Assembly: GCA_024305745.1 (NCBI GenBank)
Contig: JAHRBS010000004.1
Coordinates: forward strand, 1,054,001 to 1,118,000
Source: Polyporus tsugae
Taxonomy: Eukaryota; Basidiomycota; Agaricomycetes; Polyporales; Polyporaceae
DNA: 64,000 nucleotides
Direction of reading: 5' to 3'
Of this stretch, positions 19,136 through 34,840 are shown in pieces. A program made the position numbers and the translations under genes. The notes under the pieces were generated by a model. That model did no database searches, was not told the DNA's origin, and saw nothing but the letters and a program-made list of their open reading frames with translations. Within the stretch, counting starts at the first letter, position 1. Each line of letters starts with the position of its first letter.

Positions 19136-22100
19136 ATGAGCAGCCTTACCTCCTTCTTTCCTTCGAGGCTTCTGGGCTCCATGCACTCCAACCCTCGCGA
19201 CCGGCAGACGGATCCTCTCTCTCGTCTCCGCTTCACCCTCGAGACGATGCCGGGCTCGAGGAAATACATCTTCACAGCAGCCACAAGAGCTGAGATCCTC
19301 GCGGAGCTCTACGACGCCTTCTGGGGCTCCTACGCCCACCTCTTTCTACCTAATTCCAACTCGTCTCTTCCTCTCCATGCCACCCTCAGCGAGGTCCAGG
19401 CCAGTGTCGGTCAGTTCAAGGAGCCTCAGATCATCCCAGGCAGACCATGCGGCTACATTTTCAAGAAAGGGGAGAGCTGCTTCCGCTGCAAGTGAGTATG
19501 TGCGTTTACCCCACTGTCTCGTGTTGCTAAAGAAGAGTCGCCTAGGGATTGCGCACTCGATGATAGTTGCGTCCTCTGTTCACGCTGCTTTGAAGCTACC
19601 GACCACACAGATCACAACGTCAGTTTCTTCATTGCTCAGCAACCCGGCGGTTGCTGTGATTGCGGAGACGTCGAGGCATGGCGTCAGCCTATCAACTGTC
19701 CCCACCATCCCCATACTCCCGAGACCGCCGACTACATCTCTTCCTTCGAGTCACGCACTCTCCTCAACACCCCACGTCCTCACCCCAAGACTCTCACTGG
19801 CCAAGATATACCTTCCGTCCAGAATTATCCCTGTAGAGTCTCGGTACCCCCCGAGCTCAAAGAGAGCATCGGTCGTACAATGGGTTACGCCATCGACTTC
19901 GTGCTCGACACTCTCGATTCCTCCCCAGACGAAACCATTGTCCCTGTTAGCGAAACTGATCTCCGCCTGCAGCCCTCTGGCGATCCACTCATGCACGATC
20001 TATTCGCCGTTGTTGTATGGAACGATGACAAACATTCCTTTGATGAAGTCATCGAGCTTCTCCACGACATTACGTCCCGACCTCGCGAGGAGGCTGCTCA
20101 GGTGGCTGACCGAATAGATGAGCATGGTCGTGACATCATCGAGATGTCCACCAGTAGTGCTCGCTTGCTGGAGGTCGCCCAGGCCGTTGCTCAAATCGAC
20201 TTGGGCGTAACGGTTCGTCGAGCGTTCGACACGTTCCGGGAGCAGGTTTCCGCCGTCATCATCGAATGGCTTTTGGATCTCACCCGCAGTCGGCTTAGCT
20301 CCGATACCCTCATTCTTCGGGAAATCCTTGCTGCGGAGCTTCTGTCTCCTCGACGGAACTCGTCGCTGCTCGCCGCTCAGGATCCCGGTCGCGCCCTTCC
20401 GGATATCAACGAACCTACCAGGCTTGACTGGCTCTTCCTTTATCATGCTCGCCTCTGGAAGAAACCTCGCTTGAACCTGAAGGAGATCTACGCGTCTCTC
20501 CTGACCTTAAGTCATGAACACAAGCTGGGCATAGGTGAGTCTTGTCATTGCCGTGATTATTTCTTCCAACTGATGATGAATCTATAGCGTCTCACTTTGC
20601 TAGCGTGTATCATCGTATAATCGATGCTTACCTCCTCAGCGATCGTGAGGCTGAAACATCCATCAAGTACTTCGCGCTCCAACTCTTTACCGTCGCATCC
20701 GTCGCCCTATACATCGTGCGACATCACAACATCGTTTCCCGCCTCCTCGCCATCATCTCTGCCTTTTTCACGAATCAGATTCAGGAGAAGCGCATCATAT
20801 TCCCCCCAAATCCGGAGGCAGAGATCGACGTCGACACGTTTCCGTTCAAGTCGAAACGTTTCATGCCTGTCTTCAGTGACTTGCGATACCTCTGCCACAA
20901 CGAACCCGTTCAGCAGCTCATCGCTCACAATCACGAGTTCATCAACCAGTTCGCCAAAACTTGCCAGATCTTCATGTGTATAAACCCGAACAAACGTGCT
21001 GCTTCGAGTCACGTCGAATACGAAACAGATGCGTGGATCAGCGTCTTCAACGTGACGCTTTCGCTCTCCCGAGTCATCAAGGTGTATGGAGAGGCTTACT
21101 CGAAGGCCACCGTTGGGGAGCTCGTCGCCGCCATCAACACCGTCATGCACCACATACTCATGTGTATCACTGTGGTCGGTGAGCGACGTGATATGACGCG
21201 CTTCCCTCCTGTCGAGTTTCACGAGGTAGTCTATGGAGAATTGACTTACAAGATCATCAACTTCGACGTCATGGATGGTTCAATTAGCTTCCACCATTCA
21301 CTCCAATGGCTTCTCGCCGAGCTTTTCAAGCATGTGGACACCTTGGACGAGTCTTCGTTGAAGGCAGTTGGTCTTCAAAGTCTCAGAGACGTCTGTCTGA
21401 ACAAGGCGAGCGAGGAGGCAATGCTTACCATCATAGACTACCCGCTTCGAGGTCTGTGTCATACTAGCTCCCTCTCCAAATACTTCCTCACATACAGCTA
21501 GTGCTTGCCATGATTGCACAGATCCGAACCGGCCTTTGGGTTCGGAACGGTTTTGCCATTCGCGGTCAACTTCTCCATTACCGGGACTTTATGCTGCGCG
21601 AGCTCTGCTACGATCAAGATCTTTTCATTCTCCAGACTGCCCTTGTTGTGCTCGATCCGAACACTGTCATAATCAGTATGCTCGACCGCTTCCAGCTGCT
21701 TGGATATTTCTCAGGCGCTACACTCCATCCGTCCTACGACACATCTCACCTTTCTGGAATGGTCGAAGAGTTCCTCTATGTCCTCGTCACCATCCTCACC
21801 GAAAGCGCGAGTGCGACGAAGATGCCTCTGACCGTCGCTGTACGGCGGGAGATCGTCCATGCTCTCGCCGTTGGCCCTTGCACGTTCACCGACTTGGTCA
21901 AACGTGTTGCAGAACGGATGGTTGACGATGTTTGCTTCGAACGGGTCCTCAAGGAGGTGGCTACCTTTAAGCCCCCAGAGTCCACAGCGGACTTCGGGAC
22001 ATACGAGTTGAAGGATGAAGCATACGATGAGGTGAACCCTTTCTTCTATCACTACACCCGGAACAAGCGCGAGGAGGTGGAGGTCATCCTTCGCAATCGG

Positions 22101-24864
22101 TTGCGGAAGAAGCTGGGTATTCATGACCCCGTCGTCATCCCCAAACCACTCCACATCACGAGGGGGCCTTTCGTCACTTTACCCGCCGTGTTTGAGTCCG
22201 AGGTCCTCGTCCAAATCTTCTTCTACGGCATCTACAATATAATCACCCTCACCGACGCCGCTGGCGCTGCCCCACCCTCCGCGGAAGCCATTCTAGACCA
22301 AATCCTCCACCTCACGATGGTCGCCTCTGTTGAACGACCTCAAGTCTTCAGCGGTCGAGCAGTCTACAAGACCTACGAGGAGGGCAAGACCCTGTTGGAG
22401 ATACTCTGTACGTTCGAGCATCACGAGAAGTACCCAACATACAAGGCTCGCGTTCAGTGGGTCCTTGACCAGATCGCCAGACACCAGTCAATCGAGGTCA
22501 AAGCTCGTCGCCGAGTTCCGGACGCGTCGCAGGCGGATGCAGAGGATCCCAACGAAGCAAAGAAACGCGCAGCGAAGGCTAGGCAAGAAGCTATCATGCG
22601 ACAAATGAAGGCCCAACAAGCCAGCTTCGCTGTGAACTTCGAGGACATCTCCGACGAGGATGACGAGGAACTGACCGATACCCCCGAAACGCCCGTCTCT
22701 TATGGAACGTGTATCGTGTGCCAGGAGGAGCTCAATAGCCTGAAATCGTTCGGTTCCCTTGGTTTCATCCAACCCAGCAGGCAACTCCGTCGCCACCCTG
22801 ATGGTCATCAGTCCTACACGAACGAGGTCCTGTGTTGTCCCGAGTCAATGGATAGAACCTCACTTCACCTTTCCGAGCTGGTATTCCCTCCAACGAGTTC
22901 GGACATCAAGGCAGCAAAGCGCATCCACGGGACAAGTTTCGACGCCTTCCCCTCTTCGTTCACTCGTTTCGGCCTCCATGCGTCCATCTGCAGCCACATG
23001 ATGCACCTCGATTGCTTCACCGTATATAGTGGATCCATCCGTCAACGTCACCGAAATCAGGCCACCCGGAACCACCCGGAAAGCATCCCCCGCAAGGAGT
23101 ACATCTGCCCCCTCTGCAAGAGCTTAGGCAACGTCATCCTCCCTGTAGTCGCGTCGAAGACGCCAGAGGTTAACTGCATACCCTTCCCGGACTGGATTCG
23201 GGCAGCCGGCATCAGTATCCTGAAGTCAAAGCCAGATCCCGTCCTCGAGTCTTTGCAATTCCGAACAGGAACCGGCGAGTTCGTGTTCTGGGCAGCTCAG
23301 GACTCTGCGTATCAGTCTCACCTCCGCGTGGCCGATCGACCGGACAGCACGGAGCTGCACAAGATGGTTGATACCGTGATGGTAGTGGCAAAGAACATCT
23401 CGCAGCAGTCCAAGCACTTACGGGAGCGTACTGAGCCTGAATCTGGCGAACGTGGCGCGGGTATGTATCTACCTGAGGAGCTTGTGGGGTACACGTTGTC
23501 AGCGTTGGAAGTTGCTCTCCGTGGGCAAGGCACACCTGGCAAAACGGTCGCGGACGGTGTCACCGACTCGCAGTATCGTATGGTGCGCGGTTTGTTAACT
23601 TGCCTGACGAAGTTGGTCTCTTTGAACTTCAAGGAGAGGCCGGATGAAGGACGAGAGGCGGTCCGTCAGGCGATCATCAAGCGGTTGCTGCCAGAATGGA
23701 GTCGAACGTCTTTTACATCCTTTTCGCATCCCCTCCTCCTTCGAGATCCATTCACCATTCTCATCGAGACTGCGGCCGTCGCGCCCGACATGCTCAAACA
23801 CGTCCTCGTCCTCACCTACTACGCACACCTTGCTCGCGCGGTTGTCGGCCTCGTGTATATCCTCAACAAGAGCAGAAGCGGTCAGACGACGGCGGTCGAG
23901 GCACGGAAATACGAAGATGTGTTTGGCGACACTCGGATGTTCTTCATGTCCGTGGTCCGCCATTCTCCTATCTTTGAGCAAGCAGCCGATAGCGTCTTTC
24001 TGTCTTTCGGAGAAGCTCGCATAGAGCAACTGCTCTTCACTTTCACACTCCCCTTCTTGCGACGCGCTTTGATTCTCTGCCGCGCTGCGTCACCCAACGC
24101 CTTCAACGCGCCGTCCGACCTGGGTTCTGCCGCATGCGAGTACCGTCGACTATTGCAGATCATGGAGATCCCCCCGCTCGCCGACCTCCCAAAGCACGAC
24201 ACCCTCCAGAACGCTCTCTCCGGGTGGTGTGCACACTATGGTCACTCACAGGCAGCCTCTCAGCTGAACTGTGGTGTCATGCTTGAATATCCACTCCCAT
24301 ATCGCCTTGCACGTCTTCCGCTCATCCTTGACCACCTCTACCTTGAACAAGACAAGACGATGGTCTGTTCACGATGCAAGACTGTTCCCCTCGATGCAGC
24401 AATCTGTCTCTTCTGCGGGACGACATGCTGCTTCCAGAGTCACTGTTGCATGGATCTCGACAATCAGGGTCGAGGTGAATGTAACATGCACACACGAGAG
24501 TGCGTAAAAATCGGAGAATTTGCAGATGCAGTCTCTAACTGACTCACAGATGTTCCGGGCCCATCGGACTCTACTTTCTTGTCAAACGTTGCTCTTTGTT
24601 GTATCTTTATGCCAACGATGGTGCTTTCGGCCAGTCCCCATATCTTGACGTCCATGGAGAAGTTGACGTATCGATGAGGTACGAACGTCGTTAACTATTT
24701 TGGGGGTCTTTACTGAAATCAGTGTCAGGCGCGGACGGCGACAGTACCTCCACCATGCGCGGTGGGAAGAGGTGCACAAGATTTGGCTGAATCATGGAAT
24801 ACCAACATTGATCGCACGACGGCTGGAGGGGACGGTTGACAATGGAGGCTGGGAGACCCTCTAA
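19136..24864 (+). CDS. UBR1: N-recognin E3 ubiquitin ligase UBR1
   Basis: Six exons (19,136-19,491, 19,546-20,534, 20,588-21,451, 21,502-24,499, 24,550-24,678, 24,729-24,864) join to 1,823 aa, close to yeast Ubr1. Domains: a UBR box at about residues 105-185 with dense Cys/His (SCFRC, DCALDDSCVLCSRCF, GGCCDCGDVEAW), binding basic N-degrons; a ClpS-like N-domain near 265-330 (FAVVVWNDDKHSFDEVIELL) for bulky hydrophobic N-ends; a RING-H2 near 1,140-1,270 (CIVCQEEL ... CSHMMHLDCF ... YICPLCKSLGN); and a C-terminal autoinhibitory zinc region from about 1,690 (CSRCKTVPLDAAICLFCG, GLYFLVKRCSLLYLYANDG). It ubiquitylates proteins with destabilising N-termini in cytosol and nucleus, with a Rad6-type E2. 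The exon 3/4 acceptor (ctag, 21,501) and the exon 4 donor (GTGCGT, 24,500) were chosen to keep the conserved frame. Confidence 0.93.
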
Positions 24865-24980
24865 TGGTCTTACTTACGGACTGTACACATCACAGCATTA
24901 TGAATTGGAAGGGCCAACACAATGTATCCTAGTACTCAGTGCAACCGTACGCGTTACTACGCTATCAAACGAAACTGGAT

Positions 24981-27397
<2,417 letters not shown>

Positions 27398-29547
27398 ATG
27401 GCGTCCTCCTACAAGGAATCCGCCGACCCCGAGTCCCAGGCTCTCCTCGCTGACCATCCCGACCATGTCCCTCCTCCCCGTCCTCCCTCCCGCTCATTCC
27501 CCACCCGCCACGTCGGCTTAGCCTACACCGCTGGCATCCTCTCCACCATCCTTGTCGAGCTCCTCCTTTGTTCTCATTATTCTATCCCATTCTTGCCAAA
27601 CGCTCACTCTGGGTCCTCATTCAACACCGACTTTGCTTCTCCTGACGCTGGCTCCACCCAAGTCCACCACTTCCCTCCCGCCTCCCCTACTAACGCCTTT
27701 CCCTCCCTCTTCCCTACTCATGTCGGCCACGCAGGTCCTACTCCGACGGGTGCTGAGCCCGGCCTCGTCGCCACCGCCCCCGCCTACCCAATCCACTCTG
27801 GCGCCCCTCACCTTGTCTCCCCGCTATCTCTCGATAACAACTCCTCCAACCATCACCCGGGTCCTTCCTTCGATATTTTCAGGCATTGGGGCAACCTTTC
27901 GCCATGGTTCACTGTCGAGAGAGGCTTGTTTGGTGTCAACGCTGGTCCTGAAGCTCCCGATACCTGTCGTGTCACCGGTCTCCATTTGCTTCACCGTCAT
28001 GGAGCTCGTTACCCCACCGAATGGGCCTCTTTCGGTGGCCCCGCAAATTTCTCCGGCCGTCTTCACAATGCCGCAGCGGGATGGACTGCTTCTGGCCAGC
28101 TCGAGTTTATGAACAATTGGTGAGCAATGCCATCTCTTGTGTCCTTCACCAATTGACAAGATGCAGGACATACAAGCTCGGAGAGGAAATCTTGACTCCA
28201 TTCGGTCGTCAACAACTTTGTACGTCCACATTCAAATTGCTTTCTTTGGCTAGATCTCATCTCGAAACAAGTCGATCTGGGTGTTTCTATGCGCATGAAG
28301 TACGGTTTCCTACTCCAGAACTTCACCCAAACCAACACTCTCCCCGTATTCCGCACCGAGTCTCAGGACCGCATGCTCGCGTCCGCTCAGAACTTCGCTC
28401 TCGGTTTCTTCGGTTATCCCTTAGACGGACAATACCAACAGAGTATCACCATAGAGGATAACGGCTTCAACAACACTCTCGCCCCATACAAGACCTGCCC
28501 CAATGCCCGTGATCGCTCCAAGTCTGACCGTGGCGTCGAATACGTGAAACAGTGGTCGGCCATCTACCTCAAGGATGCTTTGGAGCGTCTCCGACCCCAA
28601 ATGCACGGATACGACTTGACCATCGAGGATGTGTATACGCTGCAGCAGATGTGCGCCTATGAGGTATGTGTTGTCAGTGGTTACTCCCTGCGCATGGTGC
28701 TCATGGCTCCCAGACTGTCGCAATTGGTTATTCCAAGTTCTGTGAACTCTTTACGGAGGAGGAATGGAAAGGCTTCAACTATGCGTATGCTCAGTTCCCC
28801 ACCGCTCACTTGCACAATACGCTCATCTACGCATCCATAGGATGGATCTCTTTTTCTGGTATGGGTCGGCTTTCGGCTCGCCCGTCGCACGTGTACAAGG
28901 GATCGGATACGTCCAGGAGCTTGTTGCACGCCTTACGCACACTCATATTTCTGTACACAACTCGTCCACCAACGCAACCCTCGACGACAACCCAGCCACG
29001 TTCCCCCTTGGGCAAAGTTTATATGTTGACGCTACCCATGAGGTTGTCGTCCTCAATGGCAAGTGCTGTGGTGGACTATTTCCATGTCACCTCTGACACA
29101 TCCCATAGTAATAACCGCATTGAACTTGTCCAACTTCGCCGAAGGAGGACCCCTTCCCGCAGACCACATCCCCAAGCTTCGCAAGTTCAAGTCTTCTCAC
29201 CTCGCGCCGTTCGCGACCAACATTCAGTTCCAGTGTACGTTCGCCAAGCTACCTATTTCACGTTATGTCGGTCTGATGATGATATGACTACAGTGCTGTC
29301 TTGCGAGTCCCACGCCGATCCACAAATCCGCATAATCATCAACGATGGTGTCGTTCCGTTGACTGGCATTCGCGGATGCCCAGAGGACAAGGATGGTAAA
29401 TGCCCAGTCCCCACCTTCGTCGAGGCACAACGTGAAATTATTGCCAAAACGGACTGGACCTGGGCTTGTCATGGCCATTGGCACGTTCCTTCTGGTCCTG
29501 CGTGGAACACTACAACCGGAGATGCACCACAGTGGGGAACGGTTTGA
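27398..29547 (+). CDS. Membrane-anchored histidine acid phosphatase
   Basis: Seven exons (27,398-28,119, 28,167-28,219, 28,272-28,663, 28,714-28,784, 28,841-29,058, 29,109-29,234, 29,294-29,547) join to 611 aa. A cytosolic Pro-rich start is followed by one membrane segment (about 38-60, GLAYTAGILSTILVELLLC), so the catalytic part should face the lumen or outside. The phosphohistidine motif LHRHGARYPT is at about 200. The proton-donor site, usually SHD in phytases, reads THE near 478 (YVDATHEVVVLN). C-terminal PFATNIQFQ and several Cys fit the family. It hydrolyses phosphomonoesters; the substrate (phytate or other) is unknown. Intron 5 (29,059-29,108) has a GC donor (G|GCAAGT). The ATG at 27,398 is the first in frame. 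Confidence 0.86.
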
Positions 29548-31010
29548 GAGTAATCATGGTTCCTTGGGTTGTAATCCTAGGTCGAGTGGGTTGGAAATAT
29601 ACTACATGGATTAGCAATGCTCCTAATATTGGAGGTCCCGGGTTGAGTCGGATGGCCTAGCGGCTTAATATCAGGGACGTCTTCTTCCGCCCACCTGCGA
29701 ACAGGATGGATTTCCATCGTGGGTTGCGCTTCAAATAACAGATAGTGCCCCCCAATCATGGCAGGAGAGACAGCGACAGAGACCATTGGACGTAATGGTT
29801 CGTGTACGGTTTAAGTGAGCATCCTGATAATTGTATCCTGCGGATCTACGTACATAGCAAAATGGGAGAGGGTCGGGTGTCAATCACCTATCACTTTCGA
29901 CCCCGATGGCTTGCATCTAATATCGTGCCATTTGGCATGACCCGCCACTGATTAGATAGGCGCGGGCGTAAGTTCCACGTAAGTATACTGTGGGCCTGCC
30001 CTGAAGTTGTTGGGATTTATAGTAACCTCCAGCAGCCCATCTTGTTCCCCATTCTTGTGCTCGGGCATGTACTGTCGCCAGTGAGGTCTTTACCGAGGCA
30101 CAGTCTTTTGCTGATTGCAAATTACACATCCGAACCCGTCTGTTAGCTTCGGCTTTCAGCAATTTTTGGAAAGTCTTCCCTCGAGTCGGAGCGTAGTGGC
30201 GATAGCTTTCGTTGATGCATGTATCTTCCTGTGGATGGAATAAAACAGAATAAACCATGGCTTTAGTGGAAGCATTTGCGTGCTGTGGTGAATTGTCGAG
30301 CTTGAGCTGGTTCTTTCGGAGGCTTCTGTGGTGGCGAGCCCTGGTGAAAGTGTAGCGGAAATCAATCTGTTGTAATATGTTTACACGGCCGATTGCAGTG
30401 CCTAGAAACTGTGACAGTTGGGTCTGCGTGGTGAAGAGCTAGACCCAAATTGAACGTTCCATATGCACATGTCCATGAAATCTAAAAATGTCTCTGCAGC
30501 AACACTCAGAAGATCTTAGTGTCCACATACGCTGCGCGAGGTTGGGTGCACGTCCAATGCGGAGTCAATGCTCAACGACGCCATTGATCAGAATAGGAGA
30601 CAAGGAACATGCTCAACCAAATTGATACACCAAAAATATTCAGTCGGCGAGATGAGCTAATATATTGGATTTGGTATCGTACGCACAGGGTCAAGCTTTC
30701 GATGCGCAACGTCCGCGTGTGCACGAGAAGAGGAGTGGGTTGTTGACGGCCGTGGAAAGTTGACCAGTTACTGCTTGACAGGGTCATTCTCGCAATCTGA
30801 AAGATAAAAGGGAGTATATAAGGTGCTACAACTGTACGGTATTAGGGAGGAATTGTCATGCTGCATGCCGGTCCATATCCACACGCGATTGCATCTCTGT
30901 GTACCCAGCGTCCATCGCTCACCAACTCACACCACTCTACTTCCGATGACCAGCTCACCCGCAATCCGACGCTCCGAACAAGGCCCCCTACTCCCACACT
31001 CAGCCCGTGC
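29548..31010. other. Spacer between convergent genes
   Basis: Expected to contain the 3' UTRs of the phosphatase and CHS7. Short frames only. A weakly tRNA-like A/B-box pattern near 29,640-29,680 did not hold up. Confidence 0.5.
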
Positions 31011-32366
31011 TCAAAATCTCTCCATCGGGGGTGGATATCCACGGCCACCAGTGCCGTTCCCATACAGCTGCTTGCCGTTTACACCACCCACAAGGCTCGC
31101 GGGAGGACCGCCGTGAGTGTAGTTGCTCGCAGAATCCTCGTCCCCATAGTCAGTGCCACCAGCAAGAAGCGGGTCTTTGACTTCCCAGACGGTCGCCTTG
31201 GAGCCAACGGAGAACTCGAGGTCTTCGCGCTAGAGACACTGTTGAGCACCCTCAAACATACCCACGCAGTAGAGTGACGCACCGTGATACTGTCCCAATA
31301 CTTGTAGACCATCATCACGCTAAGAAGCATGCAAAGCGTGAAGAAGAAGAGCCCGTCGATGTAGTGTTTGATCGCGTCGCAGATCGTGACCGAGAAGGCG
31401 AAGAGGATGACCTGGGCAACGGTGAAGAACGCAGTGCCGAAGACAATGTCGCCAATCGGCCAGCGGTCCTCAAGGGTGCGGAAGACGAGAATGAGTTGCG
31501 ATACGATGTAGACCACTGTGCAGACAAGTGGCCAAAGGATATAGATAATCCAGAGACCGATTGGCTTTGCGTAGTCGAAGCCGGCAATCTTCTTGAATGT
31601 CGCAATCGCAACGAAGAGTGATACGCCGAAGACAACAAGAGTGGATAGCCGCAATAGCTGTATAACAGGTCAGCCGGATTCGAAGCGGGCGTAGGAGTTT
31701 TACTGACCCATAGTGAGAGGGGTGTGCCATCTTCCGCGAATTGGAAGCCAACGAAGCCGTTAATAAGGAGACAGGTGTATGCGCCTGCTACCAGGCCGGT
31801 GTAAATTGCGGCAAACCACTGGTGATATGACCAGCCGGGGATGAGAGAAATATTTGGGCGAGCCAGATTCGAAGCACTCACCGGATAGCTGACATTGGCG
31901 GTCGGAATGATGCCGGAGTCAAGAAAGATGGCAAGGAGCTCGATGATTGCGTAAAGGTAGAAGAACATGAGAATTTCCTTGCGACCTGGACGCCGTACGA
32001 CGCCACAGACACCCCCAAGGAGGTCAGGGCAACATGACACAACAAAGTTAGACAAACGGACGCACCCACTGCTGTGTACTTGCTCCGAATGTGGAATATC
32101 ATAATGCCCGTCATGAATATCGCCACGATGTGGACGAAACATGTTGCTTTAAACGCAGGGCAGGAAGGAAGGCAGCGTGAGACAGACAACCACAAGGAGA
32201 ACCTCGGAGACGGGGACTCACAGGGCTGAAAGATGAGAGTGCCAGATATCTCCACATTCCTACTGTAGCAAGAGGGCTCGATGCCTTGGTTGGAGCCGAC
32301 GAGCGGGCAGATGACGAGAGCGGCGGTTTCGCAGATCTCGTCGAAAGAGCCAAATTGGATCCCCAT
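31011..32366 (-). CDS. CHS7: Chitin synthase export chaperone Chs7
   Basis: Six exons (32,366-32,222, 32,146-32,066, 31,985-31,882, 31,818-31,708, 31,657-31,283, 31,229-31,011) join to 344 aa. The N-terminus [24 protein letters not shown] and the series of about six to seven hydrophobic segments ([116 protein letters not shown]) match the Chs7 family. Chs7 sits in the ER membrane and is needed for folding and export of class IV-type chitin synthase (yeast Chs3). The cytosolic tail is Gly/Asn-rich and ends PPPMERF. All junctions keep frame. Confidence 0.92.
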
Positions 32367-34735
32367 GGCGGAGGGAGAAGAAGGGACTCAGTCGGTCAAG
32401 AGAGCGTAGAGGCCGAATGCAATGCGCAGAGCGGTGAGCGGATCGGCCGAGAAAGGGGGAGAGGGAGGTGGGGGATGAAGGGAGCCCTGTCGGTGTCGAG
32501 GTCGTCGTGTGTGATGGCGAGCAAGACAGCCAGCAGTGGCCCACTGTTGTGACTCCGTGACTTGCTGTGACAAAGATCCTGTCACGGAGGCTGTCAATTG
32601 TCAGTCGCCTTGCGCAACCCGGGTTGCGTCCCTCTCCCTCCTCCATATACGTTCTTGCAATTTTTGTTTCAGGCCATAGGCTCAAGCTGCGTTGTCAATG
32701 CAATTCTGCGTTTTGTCGCGCACGAAATGACCAATTCCTTTTGCCACCCGTCCTTGCATGTGTGGCACTAGATCTGTTGGTGACCGATGTGTATGCGGCC
32801 TGCTTCCATGGCGATTCTATGCACTTTCATGGTACGGGTCTAAACAGGCATATCTTTTTCGGTGGCTGACTCAAACGTCTACAGGCCGTTCGAATTCGCT
32901 GTATCTCTCAACGGACAGCAGCATCCCTCGTACGTTGAATGCCCTCTCGAGCGATGTACGTAGATGACCAGACCTCACTCCCACCTGCGCTCTCGTTGTA
33001 TCAAGGAGAAACCACTGTATTCTATGAGAGTGGATAGCATCTTCGTCTGAAATGGCTCTCTCCTTGCCACAGCAGCGAGTTTGATGGACATTCATGTTCC
33101 AATTTGTACCCAAGCAGACATTCCTCCCCGTCCGAGTCATCTTCACACGGATAGGACCGCTTCAACTCCTTCGATTCGTTGCTTACTTACGAAGCAGACG
33201 TGGAGGGAAGGCGCGCGTCACCGGTTCGTGAGTCCATATCTCCTGCAGGCGTACCCGTACATGACATGCGTCGCTCGGACGACGAGCATACATAGCCTCT
33301 CCTCGTAAGTCGCGACTGTTCAACAGTCTAAGACGATATGTCAGTCAACGCATTCCCAGGACCGCATCGCTGTGATTCTGTGAACCGGCCTCAGAAGCAG
33401 CGCCGCAGCCGTTCTTACGGTCCTTTCGATGGACGTGGGAGTGTGTGCCCGCTCTTACCTATGCAGTTGACCTCGAGGCGGCAGTTTTGGGCCAGTAATC
33501 CCAGCCTGACCATAGAAATGGCATGTGGACGCGTTCACACCAATACGCGCTTTGGGAAGGCTGCCACGACCATGTTCCATTATGGTAGAGGTAGCGAATC
33601 GATGCGTTGACTGCGCGCGTGAGGCAGCGTGGTGGCACTTACCCTCGCTAGTAAGCACTAGGGGCGAACCGGTGAATGTTGGACGTTGAATGCTGATCTC
33701 TAATCGAGAGACGAGGTGGCATGTGGCTGGATCATAGGAAGCAATGCTCTCACGGGCTCGACGTGCGGCGAGAATTCGAAGTAACGTTGACCGCCTCGGT
33801 CCATGGATATCATCTGTGTGCATGCCAGCCAGTCGCTTCGAATTCAAACGCGCGTGGATCTAGGCTCTGCGAGCAGAATAGGCAGTGCTGGCCGCTTCAA
33901 ACCACTTCTGAGCTAAACTTGCACCGGTAGACCACGGCCAGGCCACTGAGGAAATGTGAGATAAGCAAGTCGAATCCGGACAGACGGCTCTGAATGAGCA
34001 TGGCCGATCCTGAAAGCGCTGGTGAGCGCAGATTGCAAAAGATATCAACTTCTTTTCCCGTAGAACGCTGTGCCATTGAGCCTTCGCACTCTACCAAGGA
34101 CTAGAACTGCCTACAATCCTTCTAATCCGCTGTCCCGAGCCCCCGCCTAGAGCAATCGGGGGTAATGTGCAGTGCGGGTTAGATGCAATGCATGCGGTCA
34201 AGCATACGTAAGGCCTACTGCCCGAGGCTGGAAGGTTGCGTACCGTAGGAAAGATCATTCGAAGCTGGAGAAATAGTATCGAGGAGACCAAGGTTTGTAA
34301 GTATACGAAGGCAAAGCTGCCCTTGATCGCTACGCCGGCGGACTCGTATGGAGAAAGGAGCAACAGGCAACGATTTAGGATGTATGCCCGGTGGATATAA
34401 CTTACTTGGGAGGCCTCAGCCTGCCTCAGCCAATGCATGCACGAGTGGAAGGTCGGCGACAACCGCCATTGGGCAAGTACTGTAATACCCACGAAACAAA
34501 TGCTACGGGGAGGATCTATTACTAATTTTCCGGCCCAGGAACGGTATACAATACATAATCCAGTTCAAATTTATTTATCCCTGAATACAAATTTCGTTGA
34601 TCCGCACTTGTTCCGCTGAAGGCCTTCTGAGCGCTGAAAGACACCCGGGACGATGAGTGTGAGATGTCAAAGAAATATCCGGGAGCGACGCTGACATCCC
34701 AGTTGGCCATCGCCGAGTCGACGGACAGTGCAGGA

Positions 34736-34840
34736 AGTAAGTACTTAGTGACGCCATCATAGGCCGGTGTATCTATGAGCGAGTGCTACAGTAAGTGGGT
34801 ACTGTATGGCATACATCCTTGGTGGTACTAAGTACTTACT
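34736..34840. repeat. 14-bp perfect inverted repeat, 77 bp apart
   Basis: AGTAAGTACTTAGT (34,736-34,749) and ACTAAGTACTTACT (34,827-34,840) are exact reverse complements. The arms contain the palindrome AAGTACTT. No coding frame lies between. Confidence 0.6.

Noticed and set aside
27552..28112. Alternative plus-strand frame over exon 1 of the acid phosphatase
   Set aside because: Off-frame shadow; only the chosen frame contains RHGARYP and splices on correctly.
29640..29720. tRNA-like A-box and B-box resemblance
   Set aside because: GGCCTAGCGG resembles an A box, but no proper T-loop or acceptor stem could be paired at the right distance.
31274..31621. Plus-strand open frame with acidic/basic composition
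   Set aside because: Lies antisense to the largest CHS7 exon, which has clear membrane segments and correct splice phases.
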